Shown piece by piece: positions 63,858 through 64,000 of a DNA stretch of 64,000 bases. The DNA is taken from assembly GCF_019602855.1 (NCBI RefSeq), contig NZ_CP080767.1:3596001-3660000 (forward strand), given 5' to 3'. The stretch comes from Cupriavidus pinatubonensis (GTDB lineage: Bacteria; Pseudomonadota; Gammaproteobacteria; Burkholderiales; Burkholderiaceae). Numbering within the stretch: the first letter of the stretch is position 1; each line of letters opens with the position of its first letter. The translations under genes were made by a program, and so were the position numbers. A model generated the notes under the pieces. That model did not search any database and had not been told where the DNA came from. It saw only the letters and a list, made by a program, of their open reading frames with translations.

Positions 63858-64000
63858 TCAGCGCTTCATGGCGGGGCCATCGTAGGTGCCGCCGTTCGCG
63901 TTCCTGGCCAGGAACATGGTGAGGGCGGTGATCACGTCCGAGCCGTAAGCGGGCTCGGGAAAGCGCTGCTGGCGCAGGCAGTCGTACAGGCGGTGCTGCA
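63858..64000 (-). CDS. soxA: SoxA, C-terminal fragment cut by window edge
   Basis: The last 46 codons are seen, reading LYDCLRQQRFPEPAYGSD then ITALTMFLARNANGGTYDGP and ending AMKR. The segment with the Cys and FPEPAYGSD is the SoxA C-terminal haem-region pattern. The stop is 18 bases before soxX, in the standard soxAX order. The rest lies beyond the window. Confidence 0.88.
   Translation of the reverse strand, partial: QHRLYDCLRQQRFPEPAYGSDVITALTMFLARNANGGTYDGPAMKR

Overview
The window looks like the main chromosome of a GC-rich betaproteobacterium of the Burkholderiaceae, most likely Cupriavidus (or a close Ralstonia relative). The evidence is the gene order (rrn operon, tRNA-Tyr/Gly/Thr, tuf, tRNA-Trp), the fused indolepyruvate ferredoxin oxidoreductase, the paa, gsp and sox clusters, and strong GC bias at third codon positions. 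The genus call is inference from remembered gene order and protein types; no database search was possible.

Layout. 1-7.45 kb (all minus strand): a complete rRNA operon (16S, tRNA-Ile, tRNA-Ala, 23S, 5S) with a near-consensus promoter and boxA elements, ended by tandem terminators. It is followed by a separately promoted tRNA-Tyr/Gly/Thr-tuf-tRNA-Trp unit that runs off the left edge. 7.8-15 kb: mixed housekeeping and envelope genes (DUF488, a nucleoside-recognition membrane protein, a FUSC transporter, a universal stress protein, a TPR/winged-helix regulator with a small beta-propeller protein) and a candidate small RNA at about 9.68 kb. 15-18 kb: a phospholipase D-VTT fusion overlapping an EEP-family phosphodiesterase. 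18.1-23.7 kb: phenylacetyl-CoA epoxidase genes paaABCDE behind a promoter carrying a perfect palindrome, then a DUF1835 protein and a TetR regulator (likely PaaR). 23.7-28.7 kb: a KefF/KefC-like pair, a GNAT enzyme, an Lrp-type regulator and an EF-hand protein.

28.8-43 kb holds a type II secretion system. gspC is split from the main run gspG-H-I-J-K-L-M-N-D-E-F by hmp (flavohaemoglobin) and nsrR, a nitric-oxide defence pair whose upstream regions carry NsrR-like inverted repeats. 43-53.3 kb: a NYN-LOTUS protein, the 1197-residue indolepyruvate ferredoxin oxidoreductase, a COG4341-type HD protein, GFA and VOC proteins, two MFS transporters and a DODA-type extradiol dioxygenase. 53.5-60.6 kb: a beta-barrel protein, DNA glycosylase Tag, a visibly decayed haem-import locus (an ABC ATPase without its signature motif and only the last third of the permease), a CDF cation exporter, and a divergent MarR/DHA2 efflux pair. 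60.6-64 kb: tRNA-Ala(CGC) and the tail of a sulfur-oxidation operon (soxA partial, soxX, a TlpA-like thioredoxin, soxB), all on the minus strand.

I saw no insertion sequence, prophage, CRISPR array or clear genomic island. The points I consider most worth following up are the haem-locus decay with an adjoining cluster of GTATAC hexamers, the candidate small RNA, the NO-defence genes lodged inside the gsp locus, and the unstudied regulator/propeller pair at 13-15 kb.
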